Source: Sanguinoderma infundibulare
Lineage: Eukaryota > Basidiomycota > Agaricomycetes > Polyporales > Polyporaceae
Length of the DNA: 64,000 bases
Assembly (NCBI GenBank): GCA_032821775.1
Contig: JAVLRN010000011.1
Coordinates: 372,001 to 436,000, forward strand
Reading direction: 5' to 3'
The notes beneath the pieces were generated by a model that worked only from the letters and a program-made list of their open reading frames with translations, made no database searches and had not been told where the DNA came from. Below are positions 11,331 to 23,186 of this stretch, one piece after another. Position 1 is the stretch's first letter; every line of letters starts with the position of its first letter. Made by a program: the position numbers and the translations under genes.

Positions 11331-14300
11331 ATGGCCCCGTTGATCAGCACGAATTTCTGTCCTAACGTCCTCTACGGCGGTGGCTGCGAAGACCAGTCTT
11401 GTCTGGGCCAACATGACGTCCGGCTTTGTGAGCTTTGTGTCATAATCTGCTCTCCTGCATCCAATTTCGACTCGCACGTCCACGGCTGGCTGCATCGCGC
11501 GAATGCTGCCAATGCAGCACCACCGCGAGGCTTCAACGCACGGCTCCAAGTGATACCCTGTCCCCCCTGCTCCATGAGTGTGCCAGTCACGCAGTGGGGC
11601 ACCCATCTCACGAGCGATTCGCATCGCAAACACCAGGAGCTAGCGTCTCTCCGTGCGGCGTACGAGCTCGCGGAAAACGACAAGCAGGGGGTCAGCGTCT
11701 CCCGTGTCGACACCGGCGTCGACTTCGGGACCATCGGATTGGAGGAAGCCTCTGCAGGTGCTCGCATAGAGCTATCCTTGTCCTCCCAGCACCATGTCAC
11801 GCTCGTTAAGACTTGGGTGCGTGCTCGCATCCCAAACCACGCGGCGCTGTGAGTGCCGCAGTCTGACTTGCGCATGTGCTGCTGATGTTTACGCGCATGC
11901 AGGTTCAAGGCGCTCTGCCGTCCCAACACTTCGCTTGGCCCTGGTGCCGGCCTCAACATCCCTGTCCTATTCCGCCACGACCAACTCGGGCGTTACGAGG
12001 CGCGACTGGAGTTCACGTTCGAAGGCCAGTCTGGGCGGGAGTTTGTGATTGCGCGACGGCTCCTCGCTCAGGTGGGCGGGTCCGAAGAGCGGGACCTGCT
12101 CAAGCCGGTCACGCAATATGTCCGTTCCCGCGGCGTACGGTGGGAGCACAACAATCCTGTTCTGGCTGGCGAAGCCCCTCCTAGGACTCTCCCAATCAAA
12201 TGGGCGCGGGAGCTCCTGCCCTTCACGATTCCATCTGCCCTCGCGGAGATCCTGAAGTCTGGGACCCACACGGAGGTCCTCACGCGGTTGTCTCAGGAGT
12301 ACTTCCCAGAGGCGCTTTCCTTGAAAAACTATCAGATGTACTTTTCTATCCTCCTGTGGATTGAAGAGGCGCGGATGGTGTGAGCACATTAATCTTGACT
12401 TCGTAACCCAAGCTGACATCAATATCTAGAGATGACCTCAGAATGTATGACATGCATAATGTGCAGTTCACGAAAGAGGGACGACTGTATGGGTATGTTG
12501 TAACTTTCCTGGCACATCTTGGATGCACACAAGCTTACAAATGTTTCAGGCTTCATGTTCACGGCTTAGCTGAGAATCGTCCCAGCGTAACGATTGGTAT
12601 GTTTGTGTAGCACGATTTCGAACATGTTCATTGCTCACGGGTGGACTTCAGGCGACGTCATCCTCGTCCAGGAGGCGGGTGCCGGTCACACGTTCAAAGG
12701 GGTAGTGCACGAGATCAAGCAGGAGGACATCCGGGTCTCATTTCATCCAAGCTTCCCGGGAGCAGGTGTAAGATTCAATGTCTGCTTCCAACTGAACCGC
12801 ACCCCGCTTCGCAGAGAACACCAGGCGATTGTCGCCACAATCCCATCTCCACGGCGGTTGCTGTTTCCGGAGCCTGGTCATGAGGGTCTGGAGAGGCCGG
12901 TTGCGGGCGTCGACTCGCGCCTCGCATTGTTCAACAGCTCGATTGGGACCAATGTCCCGCAGCTCGTCGCCGTGAGGTCCATTGTGGAGCTTCGGGGTGG
13001 TTCAGCGCCATTCATCCTCTTTGGCCCGTAAGTGCAGCACATTGCATATGGAAAATCGTGCTGACCTTGTGCACCTCCAGACCTGGGACTGGGAAGACGG
13101 TGACGATGGTGGAATCGATCAACCAGCTCCTTGTGGAGCAACCAGATGCCACGATCCTTGCTTGCGCTCCAAGCAACAGTGCCGCCGACATCCTCGCCCA
13201 GAGGTTGTGTACTCTCTCGCCCGAAGAGATGTTCCGATGCAATGCGGCGATGCGTGACCCCCGTTCTGTCCCGGCAGAACTGGTCCCATATTGTTATCGT
13301 CCTGGGAACCTCTACACGCTGCCTCCAATGGATACCCTCATGCGGTTCCGCGTTATCATCTCCACGTGCAACAACGCCTCTTTCGCATACAACATCGGGA
13401 TGCCCCCAGGACACTTCACACATATATTCGTCGACGAAGCAGGCCAGGCGGCTGAGCCGGAGATCTTGGTGGCTATCAAGCCTCTGGCGGTGGAGTCGAC
13501 GCGGATCATCTTGTCCGGGGACCCCAAGCAGCTCGGCCCCGTCATCCGATCAAGCATGGCACGGCAGTTCGGATTAGAGAAGAGCTATCTGGAGCGTTTG
13601 ATGGAGCGGCCGATGTATAGCAGCGAGTACGGGCGGGGCTTGTCGTACGTATAGACACCTCACTTTGTTTTGCCAATCTCACAGGCGATCACGATTTCCT
13701 GCAGGTTCGTCAAGCTCGTGAAAAACTACCGCTCGCACGAAGCTATCTTGCGCTATCCGAACGAGTTGTTCTATGACAACGAGCTGGAAGTGTGCGGTGC
13801 CGCGGCGACGATCAACGCGTTCCTCGGTTCACCACAGCTCGTTTCGCCACGCTTCCCCGTCGTCTTCCACGCCATTTCCGGCAAGAACGACCGGGAGGCG
13901 TCGTCACCGTCCTACTTCAATGTCGACGAGGCGATACAGGTCAAGGCGTACGTCATGTCGCTACTGGCGGATCGACGCTTCCCCGTCCGTGAGTTGTCTT
14001 TGTCTTGTACGCTAGCAACGTCCTGCTTTGTTTTCTGACACGCGAGCCTACAGAGGCGCGCGACATTGGTGTGATCACCCCGTACCACGCTCAGGTCCGG
14101 AAGATTCGGCAGCTGTTGCGCCTGGCGAACCTCGTCGATGTGAAGGTGGGCAGCGTGGAGGAGTTCCAAGGGCAGGTCCGTATCCAACTAATTCACCTAT
14201 GGTTCTATTCGTTCACTGACGTCTCCACCCAGGAACGGAGGGTTGTCATCGTCTCGACAGTGCGGAGCAGCACAGACCTGCTCTCGTATGATGCCAAGTT

Positions 14301-14702
14301 CGCAATTGGCTTCCTATCGAACGCACGGCGTTTCAACGGTGCGCGACCTCTTGCACTCGCACGATATGCAGCCGCTGATCCTTCCATCCTTATTGCTTAG
14401 TCGCGATGACCCGTGCCCAAGCGCTTCTCATCGTCGTTGGCGACGCCGCGATCCTCTCGGTGGATCCGCTCTGGCGCTCGTTCATGAATTACGTCCATAC
14501 GAACGACGGATGGCGGGGCGACGCGCCGACATGGGACGTCGACGCGCCCGTGGACGCCAACGCCGACTATATCGACGAGCTGCGGGAGGCGATCGCGGCG
14601 GACATGAACGCGGTCATGGCCCAGCTGCCGCCAGAGGAGGACATAGAAGCGGAGGCGAACTTGGAGAGAAGCCTCTGGGAGCCTGGCGGGAGCGAATGGT
14701 AG
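11331..14702 (+). CDS. MOV10/SDE3-like SF1 RNA helicase with N-terminal zinc fingers (copy 1)
   Basis: UPF1-like superfamily 1 helicase of the MOV10/SDE3/ZNFX1 group, whose relatives act in RNA silencing and RNP remodelling. Ten exons (11331-11848, 11903-12379, 12430-12492, 12550-12596, 12652-13027, 13081-13644, 13705-13988, 14054-14175, 14233-14338, 14401-14702) sum to 2859 nt, 952 residues. The N-terminus has a Cys/His-rich segment (CPNVLYGGGCEDQSCLGQH) and a C2H2-type finger (CPPC...HLTSDSHRKH). Helicase motifs are I GPPGTGKT (493-500), II DEAGQ (612-616), III GDPKQLGP (640-647), IV KLVKNYRS, V VEEFQGQE and VI AMTRAQ, so the catalytic set looks intact. All introns are 50-65 bp. A paralogue with the same exon layout lies at 29,079-32,615. 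A role in RNAi is inference from the family. Confidence 0.9.
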
Positions 14703-16025
14703 TGGGACCCTGTCTATTACATGCGTGCATCGTGGCAGATTCGAAATGGCGTGCTTGACTTCGGACTAGAGAGCTTAGAAGTAGATGAGGCTGGTAGACA
14801 TGTACAACACCAATGAATAGAACTGGCTCGTAAATCTTGCGACCGTAGCCACTTTGGCAGCACTGCTCGCGCGGGTACATTGTAAGTTGAGCGCAGGCAT
14901 GGCGAATCGGTAGAGATGCGGGGCCAGAGAAGGTCAACACGAAGACGGAAGCAAACACAAATACCATATTGAAGAGGACGACGTCACGTAAACGGTATAC
15001 TATAGATGGTATGTACATACTGTGAGAAGAGCATGCTGCATGCTACAGTGCTGACTTCCGGACCTGGAGTGTCCCTTATGCTGCGAAGAGCATTTCCTTA
15101 ACATTGCGCCGCGCATGCATCGTGTAACTGGCTCGAACACGCCCGCCGGACCACTACACCAAAAGGCAGGATAACTGAAGAACTGCTTCTTCAGTCACCG
15201 GCGGGTATATATGTGCCATACCGGGCTTGTGCCTGTTATAGGATGGGGTATGTGATGGGGAGGTCCGTCTGGCAACCTGGGGGTTGGATTCGAAGTTTCA
15301 GCGTCGTGCTCTGGTCGGGGATGGTGCACATAGCGAGGTCAAAATATTCAATGGCATGTCCAGAGTATTCCTGGACCAGAAGACGGCAACGCGAGGAGTA
15401 GGTGTATACCAGACTTGCTTCGCTTCCTCGTTGCCCACGACCGAATGTGGTGAACCCCTTGCTCCGACGTATTGGGGTGCTCAGGATGGAAACCAAGCCT
15501 GGGGCTCACCTGAAGATGCTCATACAATTGCGAGGGATCATTTTCCTTGTCCTGCCCATCGAGGACGGCGGGCTGAACGGGCGCCGCTGGGGAGGATTCC
15601 TCGGAAGGGTCCATATGGGTCTTGGAGAGGAATCCTGGTTTGGATGGGGCGAGGACTGGGATTCGGGGGTGTCATACATGTTGCGGGGTGTTTCATAGCG
15701 TACTTATCGTCGAATCGCCGCCGAGTGATATGCAGAAGGACGATGGAGAACGGACTGCATAGAACTTACAGACACCGCGGTCCACTGGACGCGTCGAACA
15801 AAACAATACGAGTTTCCATACATCTGCTAGTTTACATCGCATCAATTTAAACGGTTTCATACATTCAAATAGAGACATTGCAAACATACAATCCCAAAAA
15901 CCAACCCAATTCGCGAGTCGATGACATTCTCAGAGCGATTGAAAAATCGCGAACTCTCTAAGGCGCTCTGAATCGCGCTGGAATGTTCTGGGACAGTGTT
16001 GAGGCTTCAGGGCGGCGGCTGTGCC
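14703..16025. other. Intergenic stretch with one diverged repeat segment
   Basis: No complete gene is supported. The segment 15,278-15,421 has a diverged relative at 18,793-18,949 and is listed separately. The open frames at 15,284-15,850 (plus) and 15,348-15,614 (minus) look non-coding. Confidence 0.4.
15278..15421 (-). repeat. Diverged repeat segment, copy 1
   Basis: Read on the minus strand, this segment aligns by eye with the minus strand of 18,793-18,949. Shared blocks include GTTGCCGTCT, CTCGCTAT, GCGCC/GCACC-AT-CCCGAC and AACTTCGAA. In one frame both read as similar peptides (NTLDMPLNILTSLCAP versus NAVDVPWNVLSSLYAP), which suggests remnants of one coding sequence. I do not recognise the protein. 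Confidence 0.5.
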
Positions 16026-18053
16026 TCAGCGTGCCCGAGACAAAACGACTTGCTCCTGCCCGCTTACAGTGCCGCTCCATGCACCCGATCCGCAGGTATT
16101 GGTGCCGCCCTGGTCCATGTTGTTGCGGATGTTGTCCCACTTGCTGTTCGGGAAGTTGATATGGTTCGGGGTCTGGTCGAGGTTAGCGATGCCGTACACG
16201 TCCGCGGAGGTCGTGACGAGCGAGTCCTGCCCAGTCTTGTCCGTGGCGAGCTGTTTCAAAACGAAACGAAATGTCAGCAACCGAACGGGCCGCGAGCGAG
16301 ACGCGCTGTGCGCTTCTACTCACTTCCCAGAACATGGAACCGCCAAGGCCCTTGGACTTGACGTATTGAGCCTTGAGGGCCGCGATGTGCGGGGTGTCGT
16401 ACGAGACGAACTCGCGCTTGGTCGAGTCGTACGAGTAGCTCGTGACGTCGGTGGTGTTCTCGAAGACATCCGCGCCGGCGATGGGGAGATCCTTGTACGA
16501 GTAGATGCCAGGTTCGAACGATCCGGGGCCGATCTACCAGAGAATGAACACGTCAGTTAGCTATGCTGCGCTCGGTGATCGGGTCAGGCTGGGACACGTA
16601 CGCCGTTGTAAGGCTTGCAGAGGCCGTCGGTGTTCTCAAACGCGCGGCCGTAAATCGGAATGCCGACGGCGATCTTGCTGGCAGTGGCGCCATTGGCAAG
16701 GTAGGCGGAGACGGCCTCGTCCGTGGAGATGCCCGTGCGAGCGCCGCCGTACAGGTTTGCCTGGTTGTCGGTCCAAGCCAACCAGGAGCCGGCATAGTCG
16801 TAAGCCTGGCGGACGTGATCAGTTCAGGGTACAGTTTTCCGAAGCTCGATGAAAGAAACTAACCATCAAGTTCCAGAAGTCGAGTGAGGCGTCCATCTCC
16901 GAGATCTTGAGCCAATTGTAGTTGGCCGGGCCCGCGGGGACGGCAGCCTGCAGGAGCGAGGTCGCAAAATCAGCATTATATCCCATCCTGTCAGTCTAGT
17001 ACCCAGATAAGCACGTACGGCGAGCAGGTAAGGAGTCGTATCGCCCTTCTTGATTTCAAGATCGGTGAACGCAGTGCGCAGCTCGGAGAGCAGAGACGCG
17101 AAGCCTGAGGCGAGGGCGTCCGAGTTGGGGTATTCGTAGTCGATGTCGACACCGTCGAAGCCGTAGTCCTCCACCAGCTGGACAGCGCTGGAGACGAAAG
17201 TGGCACGCTTCGCAGGGTCGGTGACGAAGTTGAAGTGGCCCGCCTGGGAGTATGTCCAGCCGCCGATGGAGAGGAGCACCTTGAGGTTCCTGGATGGGGT
17301 GGGATGGGATGGGATTAGCGGAAGAGGCGTTTGATACGGGGGCACGGCTAGGCAGAGCGGACACCGACCTCTGGGAGAGCTTGAGGAGGTAGAGCTTGTG
17401 TAACGGAGTGGGTTAGTCATCGAAGAAGGATGCCCGCGTGACAAGCTTACCTGCTTCAGGTTTCCATAGAGGTTATTTCCGGGCTCGGTCCAAGAGTCGC
17501 CAGGATAGTGTTTCTGCACCCGCCGCACGTCAGCCAACCTGCCGTGTCTCGACGCATCACGAGACTCCACACCTCTTCATCCGCCCATGAGTCCGTGAGG
17601 AAGATGGACCCGGTGTCCGCAGAAACGTCGGCAAACGAGTAGAGGATGTGTGTCAACGGAGTGGGGTTGATGTCCGTTGGCTCTGAGGAAGCGCATCCCC
17701 ATTGACAGTGAGCACGCCAGGTCCTATCAGTGGGAGGCTGGAAGATACCCACGGAAGTTCCGTGCATAGATGCCCCTGCAAGTAATCAGAACGTTCTCAG
17801 CACACGACGTGGACCGATAAACTGGAGGTCACGGAGCGCACCAGCTAGTGAAGTATGCAATTTGGGCATATCCACTCGTTGTCGCGGGCTTGTGGATGCT
17901 CTTCATATCCGCCAAGCCCATCTTGACCCCATGGGGCGCGTTTGTGAAACCCTCCGGACGGTGCATAACCGGAGTCGATTCGACGACGGTGCCGGTGATC
18001 AGCGCGACCGCGGCTAGGAGAAGCACGTACTTCATCATAGCCGTCAGAGTCAT
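16026..18053 (-). CDS. Secreted GH18 chitinase
   Basis: Family 18 glycoside hydrolase, an endo-acting chitinase secreted from the cell. The start MTLTAMMKYVLLLAAVALI forms a signal peptide; Met at 18,038 is an alternative. Splicing restores the expected core: YFTSW-GIYARNF-QPTDI, then LTHILYSFADVSADTG, KHYPGDSW, KVLLSIGGWTYS (conserved SxGG), DGVDIDYEYP (catalytic DxxDxDxE), MAYDYAGSW, a helix rich in Ala, and YDTPHIAALKAQYVKSKGLG-GSMFWE near the C-terminus. Stop at 16,026-16,028. I see no chitin-binding module after the catalytic domain. Exons are separated by typical short introns. Likely roles are cell-wall remodelling or nutrient release; the sequence alone does not decide. Confidence 0.92.
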
Positions 18054-20290
18054 GAAGTCCGAGAAGGAGGTATGGATGTGTCGGATGCAGCGAGGGGGTG
18101 GCCACGTCCTTGGGGCTGAACAGAATCCAGAGGGCCCTTTTGTATCTCCAGCTTTGTACCCTTGAAGTTACTACCCTCCCTCCATCGCACCCCCTTCTCC
18201 CGGCCATCCAGCGCTGCGCCGCCCGTGTCCCCAGGTTCTACCACTCTTCGCTCTGTGAACTCTTCCTCGCCTTTCCTGACCTCCGCCGCGTGGAACCTAT
18301 CGATCCGGTGCTTCTCGATGGGGTGACTAGCCGCGCCGTCGAGCTACTCATTGGGGAGTGCGATGGACATCCGGAAGAGCGGTACCCTCTGCGTGTCTGC
18401 GCAGGGAGTATTGGGCACAGTAGGTGTTGCGGCAGCTGCATTTGGGAAGGATGCGGCGTACCGATCGCGTCGCGCATTCCTGGGTCCTGCGGATCCACTA
18501 CGGCAGCCGTGCGATTCCGCGCTTGCAGCGCTCTCACTGGCAGTCCAGGTGGTGGCAGACGAGAACGTCGCGCATGGCAGTTAGTACTAGAGGCCGATGT
18601 CGCAAGGTAACATCTATCGATATGAGGCGTCTCCCCCCATGGGGAGACAGCTGCATATCCCGACGGGGAAGGACCGCAAGCGACTTGAGGCAGTCGGCGT
18701 GTGAATGAGGGCGTCGCTGGGCCCGCGGTCGCGTATGATAATAGGATACGGACCGAGTCACAATACCACGCGCGATCGTCCAACGACTACAGACCCCATG
18801 AGGGTTCGGTTCGAAGTTTTCGAATGATGCTGTAGTCGGGAATGGCGCATATAGCGAGGATAATACATTCCATGGTACGTCGACAGCATTCCTTGCACCG
18901 ATAGACGGCAACACGGCGAGCATCTACATAGAAATGTCTGCCTGCTTCGCCATCGTCTCTGCCTCCTCGGACCGAACATGAAGCCTCTGGAAAACCATTC
19001 CTCCGACATATTGCGATGATGGGATGGAAATGAAGAGAAATACTCACCTGGAACATGTCCATCGCGCGAGACACGCATCAGCAGGATGAATGCCTGACAG
19101 TATGACACCGACGCCATACAATCGCGATCGCCTGTGGCCGCTCCCGTGTATCGACATCCACTCCGAGACGGCGCACTCCCTGGCGCGATGAAGATGGAGT
19201 ACTCATCGAACGTGGTGCAGCGTTCGCAGTCCTGTATGACAGTCCGGCCGAACCGGCAGGGCAACATGAGCTCGGCGTGCGTCATGCGAATAGAGAACGC
19301 GCGACCTAAGAACGTACGCATGTCAAACTACGAAAGCGGCGTGAGGTGCGAGTCCAGCGAGGGGCGCGTCTTGCGGAAGACCGGCACGCTGCATGAGGTG
19401 TCCGAGGCCGTGGTCAGCGAGGCTTTGAGCCTCTGGACGGCCATCCGACGAGGACAGAATACAATATGCACAGCGAGTGCAGGATGAGGGCGGTCGAGAG
19501 GGCATCGCCGAGCGTGAAGCGGTCAGACTGGGGTTGGGGGCGGAAGAGACGCGTCGTCATCGTCGTGGGCAGCGTCGAGCGGGCGCCACTGTTGCGTCCA
19601 TAATTGGTAACGGAAACGCCCATCGGCAATTTCGCGTGCGTGGCTGTAGAATTGCTTGGACTCGAACCTCCACAGTGAAACTCAGAAGCCACGGCCAGGC
19701 ATGCTCCTATCACCGAGAGAATTCTTGCGTTGATTAAGAGGCATCTTACTCAGCAGTGTTTCCTGCTATTCGCAGACTACACGGAGGTTCCTGAATCATC
19801 TTGGGGCGGTTCAACCATGGCATCTGCCACGGAGCGACGCTGTTGCTGAAGATCGAAAAGGTGACTCTCCATACGTCGGTTGTTCGACTGGTAGCCAACG
19901 TGCACCGCAGTTGCACATTTCCTCCGGTGCTAGTCCTAGTCCGAGCTCGGTACGTTTGACAGATCTTCTTCGAAAGATGTCCAACGTTAACGTCTCCTCT
20001 GGTTCCATATTCCCTGCGGCTGCCTTGGGGCCCTATTGGGGGGGGGTGGGGTGGGCCCTTGTGTTCGACATCATGCACCCCCTGAACCTTGGATCTATAT
20101 TTGGAAGTCATTAGATTCAAGAGTGCGGCTTCGCGCGACGATCCATGACTGCAGCGTCTCCGACGATTCCGACGCCAGAGTTCGACACGGGTCTTGCTCC
20201 GTGGCACTGAGTATAAGTATGCTTGTGTCTCTTTGGGGGAAGATCGTGACTGCCTTTCTCTCCAGACCTTTCAGGGCACTTGGAATTCAG
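18054..20290. other. Long stretch with only degenerate coding-like fragments
   Basis: No complete gene can be built. On the minus strand between about 19,700 and 18,800 there are coding-like pieces, for example FTLGDALSTALILHSLCILY (a possible membrane helix) and LTTASDTSCSVPVFRKTRPS, but they do not join into one frame. The T-loop-like GGTTCGAGTCC near 19,660 (minus) does not fold as a tRNA. A decayed gene, perhaps of a membrane protein, is the likeliest content. Confidence 0.35.
18793..18949 (-). repeat. Diverged repeat segment, copy 2
   Basis: Partner of 15,278-15,421 in the same orientation, about 3.5 kb away. The two flank the chitinase gene on either side. Similarity is roughly two thirds by eye, with several small indels. 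Confidence 0.5.
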
Positions 20291-22159
20291 ATGAGTGTCA
20301 ATCCTTCCACCATCGTGCACGTCTATTGGTACATACTCGATAAAGTGAGATACTTGTCTCGTCCTCGGAAAACCAAATACTGACAAAGTCACTTTAGTAT
20401 GTCATAGGTAATCATCCTCCAGCCTTGAGAAAGCATTACTTATCGCGAAATTTAGCTATCTCTGCGACGTGTTCGGCACGTGTTCGACGAAACTCAAATT
20501 TGACGAAAGTGCTGAGTGCAAATCTATCGCAGCTGCTAGAAATGATTGCTACACTCCCCGACGAGGTATGGTACTCCTTTGCGCGAATGCCTCATGCTCG
20601 ATATAAATGCATTTTCAGATCGATTTGGTGTGGCCGGCAAAATGGAGCTTCATGAAGGTCATCTTCTTCGCCAACAAGTATATGTCCTTTGGGGACATAA
20701 TCATCGTGGTAATAGTAGGTTGGTCTTGCTGCTCATATCATAGCAAACACAAACGGAGGCTAATTATACATATTTAGTGTGGGCTGATATCCAAGCACCT
20801 GGGGTGAGTTCAGTGTCAGCCATGATCCCGAGGTTCAAGCTGTTCATGGCCGTGCCTAGTCGAACCCGAACTTTTGTTTCACTAGGTTTCAACTCTTGTC
20901 CTGTGCGTCTTCCTGTGACGTTGAACGGATAAAATATTCACTGTAACGCAGTCTGGTACCTCATCGGGATGATATTGTCCGAATGTGAGTTTCGACGTAA
21001 TCTGGATTTGCTCCTCCGACTGACATGGCAGCAGTGATCCTCATGGCGCGAACGGTTGCATTGTGGGAATTTAATAGATACATTATTGCTTTCCTCGTTC
21101 TTGGGATGCTCCAGGCCATTGTGAGTAAACACCCTATTGTTGGTTCCTGGATCACTGTTTATGTCAATATGATCTCGAACAGCCCGAGGTTTGCTACGCC
21201 GTGTATGAGATGACATTGTCCTTCGGGTGTCAGTTTTAAACCATCTAGTCCTCAAATCAACACTTATATTCCTTATTTATAGTTACTCCCAACGAGCTCC
21301 CATCGGGATTCTCAGCTGCCTGCTATGGGGATGTGGATATTCAGCAGGCATGGCCGGGGTTTCTTCTTTTGGTGACAAGCGAAGCCAGTGAGTTGGGGTT
21401 GTTGGCACATCCCTCTGGGCGGCGAATGGCTCACCTCGATTGTAGTAATCATTATCGCAACATTTGTCAAGCGTTGCATGGACCCCGGTGGTGAGTATCG
21501 CGTTATTCGACCCGATCCTACGAGCGAATGCAGACCGGCAACGTCGTTCTACCAGTTGCCAGCGACGTCTCGCGTCACAATCGTATTCATCGGACCCTGT
21601 ATCGGGATGGTGAGAAAGCCACTAGCACTCTGGTTTCGCATCGCGAACACGCTTATTGAGACATCCACAGGTACCGTGTTCTGGTTCATCGTTCTTGGTA
21701 CGTCCCCGCGAGCACGTATGCTACCCCGCTGGCCAACAACGCTCAACATAATTCAACACAGGATTCTCTGTCGCAAACTTTGTCATGATGTTCGTCGCAC
21801 CCGTAAGTCCGAGTCCACCTCGTCCATCTCATAGGCTGTACAACTCATCATTCTATCCACCCGTCGTCGCAGCGAGAGATCGCCGCCTTCGTGCAGATGT
21901 CAGTACTTGCGCGATCCCGAAGTGTCTCGCTAACCGCCGTTTTACGCTTTTCTACAGGCCGCTCCGTGCCGTGCACAGTTCGCTATGCACCCGCGTAATG
22001 CTGAACCTCCGAAAAGCTGCAGCCAACGCGTGTCATTCGGATATCGAAGACTTTACGATGCAGACGACTCTGGCGTTCATTCAAGATGAGGCAGACCTCG
22101 AGCTACACGACATGGATCAGCATCATGAGCTCGCGGATCCAGCTGAGGATCATGTTTGA
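20291..22159 (+). CDS. DUF6533-type multi-pass membrane protein, paralogue A
   Basis: Basidiomycete-specific family with an N-terminal DUF6533 segment and about seven membrane helices; function unknown. Exon 1 encodes MSVNPSTIVHVYWYILDK. A 10-nt exon (TATGTCATAG, around 20,398) and a 20-nt exon (around 20,451-20,470, apparently with a GC donor) restore DK-YVIAISATCS before LLEMIATLPDE. Later exons give IDLVWPAKWSFMKVIFFANK, AVWYLIGMILSE, VILMARTVALWEFNRYIIAF, DIQQAWPGFLLL, VVIIIATFVKR, GTVFWFIVLG and the tail PLRAVHSSLCTRVMLNLRKA ending at the stop 22,157-22,159. The ARTxALW and SSLCTRVxLNLRKA signatures recur in paralogues B-D. First of four plus-strand copies. An upstream Met near 20,219 is a less likely start. 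Confidence 0.75.
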
Positions 22160-22409
22160 CCTATGTACCCATTTTCTGGGGTACAACCTGCTTGGTACAT
22201 CCGACTAATATATGTTCAGAGAATGGAATTTCCGGTCTTGTCCACGGCGCGCATAGGCTCGCGCAGCCTCGTTGCTATCACACCAAATGCATAATCTACA
22301 CGGTAAAGTATACATGACAACACGACCAAGCTTACTTTGACAACTGCAAGAGGAGAAGAAAACGTAACCGTCTGCAAGACCGCCTCTCGCGTGGTCGACC
22401 AGGCTCTGA

Positions 22410-22553
22410 GGCGCGTTATGCACCCGGGTGCTGCTCAACCTCCGGAAAGCCGCCGCCGCCACAATGTGTCCATCCGACATCAAGGACTTCACGATGCAGA
22501 CAACGCTGGCGTTCTCTTTCCCGGAAAACTTGGAGTCGCTCATACTAGCTTGA
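22410..22553 (+). pseudogene. Last-exon fragment of a DUF6533 gene
   Basis: This segment reads GALCTRVLLNLRKAAAATM then CPSDIKDFTMQTTLAF and a stop, matching the C-terminal tail of paralogue A, whose stop lies only about 250 bp upstream. A TGA directly precedes it in frame and none of the upstream exons is present, so it is a truncated duplicate rather than a gene. It ends with its own variant tail (FPENLESLILA). Confidence 0.75.
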
Positions 22554-23186
22554 GGAATGAATTTATCGTGCATTGAACTGAGGCTGGCCCTGGAGTGATC
22601 ACACGGGGCGCGGCCTAGTTCACAAGCCTGTGTTACTTAGTTCCGAGGATTGTACTATTTATGGGGCCGGAACCAGCGATATCGTTCATTTAAGGACGTG
22701 TGAATGACAGGAAAAATAACCATCCATCTCCGGTATCGATCTTGCGGCGTCGAGGAGCCGCTTGGTGCTGTGCGGTCCGGCGTTTTCCGGCAGTGAGTTG
22801 ACCTTGCTCCCATCCGAACCGTGACCCTCCGCTTCAAGTCGAGGCTGTGCCTGGGACAGCATGCAGCGACGGTACGAGTTCACGTCCTTCCTCCCACATG
22901 CATCATCAACTTCCCTTCCTTCCGCAGCTTCTGTGGCTTAATTGAATCATTGCTTTGTGTCGCGTGCATCATCATTACAGCCTTTGCGGATCCTGTCTCG
23001 CCATCCGTCTGGCAGATGTTCCATTCCTCCCACCTTGTGCTCTCCGGTGATAGGGAAAGAAGGTTCGTGCCTCTGTCTGCTTCTCTCCGGCCGGAGGAGC
23101 TAGGGCAGCCGGGTTGATTTAGTTACTGGTCCACCATCGATAGGTTAATTCGTCTGTAGTGCCGTCTCTGCTTGTTTGGGAGTTCG
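22554..23186. other. Intergenic region between DUF6533 relic and paralogue B
   Basis: No gene supported. It contains scattered short frames and should include the promoter of paralogue B. Confidence 0.45.

Noticed and set aside
18238..18783. 181-codon open frame on the minus strand
   Set aside because: Overlaps equally long frames on the other strand, shows no domain, and includes part of the diverged repeat region.
19640..19690. GGTTCGAGTCC, like a tRNA T-loop (minus strand)
   Set aside because: The flanking bases do not form a T-stem and no anticodon or acceptor stem can be folded.
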